Shown piece by piece: positions 63,154 to 64,000 of a stretch of 64,000 bases of DNA; within the stretch, counting starts at the first letter, position 1, and each line of letters starts with the position of its first letter. A program made the position numbers and the translations under genes. The stretch spans positions 124,001 through 188,000 of the forward strand of contig NZ_VOHD01000006.1 of assembly GCF_007859395.1 (NCBI RefSeq), given 5' to 3'. The DNA comes from Planomicrobium sp. CPCC 101110 (GTDB lineage Bacteria; Bacillota; Bacilli; Bacillales_A; Planococcaceae). The notes below the pieces were generated by a model, which was given only the letters and a program-made list of their open reading frames with translations, did not search any database and was not told the DNA's origin.

Positions 63154-63202
63154 AACCTTGAAGCGGGCTGCTTTTTTGCAGCCCTGCTCCAAGGTTTTTT
63201 TA
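63154..63202 (+). terminator. Terminator after ade
   Basis: Long arms AACCTTGAAGCGGGCTGC and GCAGCCCTGCTCCAAGGTT with a T-rich loop and seven T. Confidence 0.93.
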
Positions 63203-63693
63203 GGAGATTTTTGCAAAAGCAAAAGAAAGAATGGGACTTACATGAAAGTTGGTGGATTTATTCTTTGAATGTTCGGTTTAAAGGCTGGGTTGTCAGGATA
63301 TTCAGTAAGTGATGAATAGTTTTCAGAAAAAACAGAAAATGGAAGAGGGCTGTCTCAAATCCAAGAATACATTAATAAGGGGGGAGTTCAAATCCTGTAC
63401 TTTACCAATTTGCATTTTCTTTGAACGCAGGCAGAGAATCCGGTGAAAAAGCGAGTATTGCAAGAACTAGAGGGTGTCAGGCCGGAACCATGAGCTTGAA
63501 AGATCTGGCTATATGAGAGTAAAAGTTATAGGTTGGATGAATATTTCTTCCTACAAGACTTACAGGATTTGAATATGAATTTGCTTTAAAAACTCAATTA
63601 TTATAATATTAAGAAAAATAACAAAATTTTGGGTGGTTGTTTGGGTTTGGGTCAAGTGCAATCGTGCTTTGAACTGTCTCGCGCATCAAATTG
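63203..63693. other. Intergenic region before the sugar-binding gene
   Basis: No gene is seen. A GGGGGGAG at about 63379 is followed only by short frames. Promoter elements for the next gene cannot be fixed by eye. Confidence 0.4.
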
Positions 63694-63707
63694 TGTAAGC
63701 GTTATTA
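63694..63707 (+). promoter_or_regulatory. cre-like (CcpA) site
   Basis: TGTAAGCGTTATTA agrees with the catabolite-responsive element (TGWAARCGYTWNCW) in 13 of 14 positions, 22 bases before the sugar-binding lipoprotein start. CcpA bound here would block expression when glucose is present. Confidence 0.6.
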
Positions 63708-63729
63708 TCCTAAAAAGGGGGCAACATTG

Positions 63730-64000
63730 ATGAAGAGCAAGGTGCTTTTATCTGTACTGTTGATTGTCGCGATGATATTGAGCGCATGTGGAGGAGGCGG
63801 CGGCTCTGGCTCCAGTGGTGAAACCGCAGACGGCAAAATAGTCATCAAGTATATTAACGGCTTTACCGGCGGGGATGGCGAATACATGAAAAAAATCACC
63901 AATGGATTCAATGAATCACAGGATCAGTATGTGGTGGAAGAGTCCCAAGAAAAAGATCACTATACCAAGTTTAAAACAGGCAACTATGATTTAGTCTTGA
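63730..64000 (+). CDS. ABC transporter sugar-binding lipoprotein (cut by window edge)
   Basis: The first 90 codons are present. AAAAAGGGGG lies 8 bases before the ATG. The signal peptide ends in lipobox LSAC (Cys20), then a Gly/Ser linker, then KIVIKYINGFTGGDGEYMKK, the opening strand and helix of family 1 extracellular solute-binding proteins that feed sugar ABC importers. The cre-like site upstream supports a carbohydrate substrate. Confidence 0.85.
   Translation, partial: MKSKVLLSVLLIVAMILSACGGGGGSGSSGETADGKIVIKYINGFTGGDGEYMKKITNGFNESQDQYVVEESQEKDHYTKFKTGNYDLVL

Overview
The window looks like a chromosomal segment of a low- to mid-GC Bacillota (class Bacilli, probably Planococcaceae such as Planococcus; the genus is inferred, not proven). 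The support is strong AGGAGG-type ribosome binding sites, frequent TTG/GTG starts, many intrinsic terminators, a TPP riboswitch ahead of tenA, a FapR-type site ahead of fabH, and an mtlA-mtlF-mtlD mannitol operon. No rRNA, tRNA, CRISPR array, intact transposase or integrase was seen.

Layout. 0-10 kb: housekeeping and metabolic genes (FrnE-like DsbA protein, IDEAL protein, riboswitch-tenA, PLP aminotransferase, methyltransferase, SDR, Bax inhibitor-1 protein, WGR-DUF4240 protein) with one decayed CPBP protease. 9.9-15.8 kb: a decayed AT-rich island holding a broken helicase-endonuclease gene, an acyl-ACP desaturase, two proteins with similar CxxC/CxxC heads, and tails of a UDG-like gene, a DUF4386 gene and a response regulator gene. 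15.8-36 kb: core-like DNA with a sensor kinase, an esterase, a drug ABC exporter behind a LexA-type box, a three-gene minus-strand sugar-type operon (two Gfo/Idh/MocA oxidoreductases and ThuA), a secreted subtilase, fabH, cardiolipin synthase, a two-component system followed by a YknXYZ-like exporter, and an HD hydrolase. 35.7-37.5 kb: a macro-domain and vWA pair.

37.5-53.3 kb is the accessory region. It is AT-rich, full of small orphan genes, and punctuated by two families of dispersed palindromes. Three consecutive single-gene units at 37.9-39.2 kb each end in a palindrome of the GAATGTAACTTA...TAAGTTACATTC type, with relatives at 46.65 and 47.07 kb; this is the best candidate here for an undescribed system. 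The region also carries an RCC1-repeat protein, a Cys-rich pentapeptide-repeat protein, a cold-shock protein, a copper cluster (csoR remnant, copZ, HMA remnant, copB, two CsoR-like boxes), an ECF sigma factor with a YCII partner and a frameshifted SnoaL-like gene, and a lipoprotein PQQ-type sugar dehydrogenase with an in-frame stop before an acidic tail.

53.9-64 kb returns to core-like content: aldo/keto reductase, L-lactate dehydrogenase, a TetR regulator that may be leaderless, mtlAFD, adenine deaminase, and the start of a sugar-binding lipoprotein behind a cre-like site.

Two genes, cardiolipin synthase (27123) and a histidine kinase (29609), appear to start at ATT codons. Two promoters at 31.0 and 31.37 kb share exactly the same direct-repeat geometry downstream of the two-component system.
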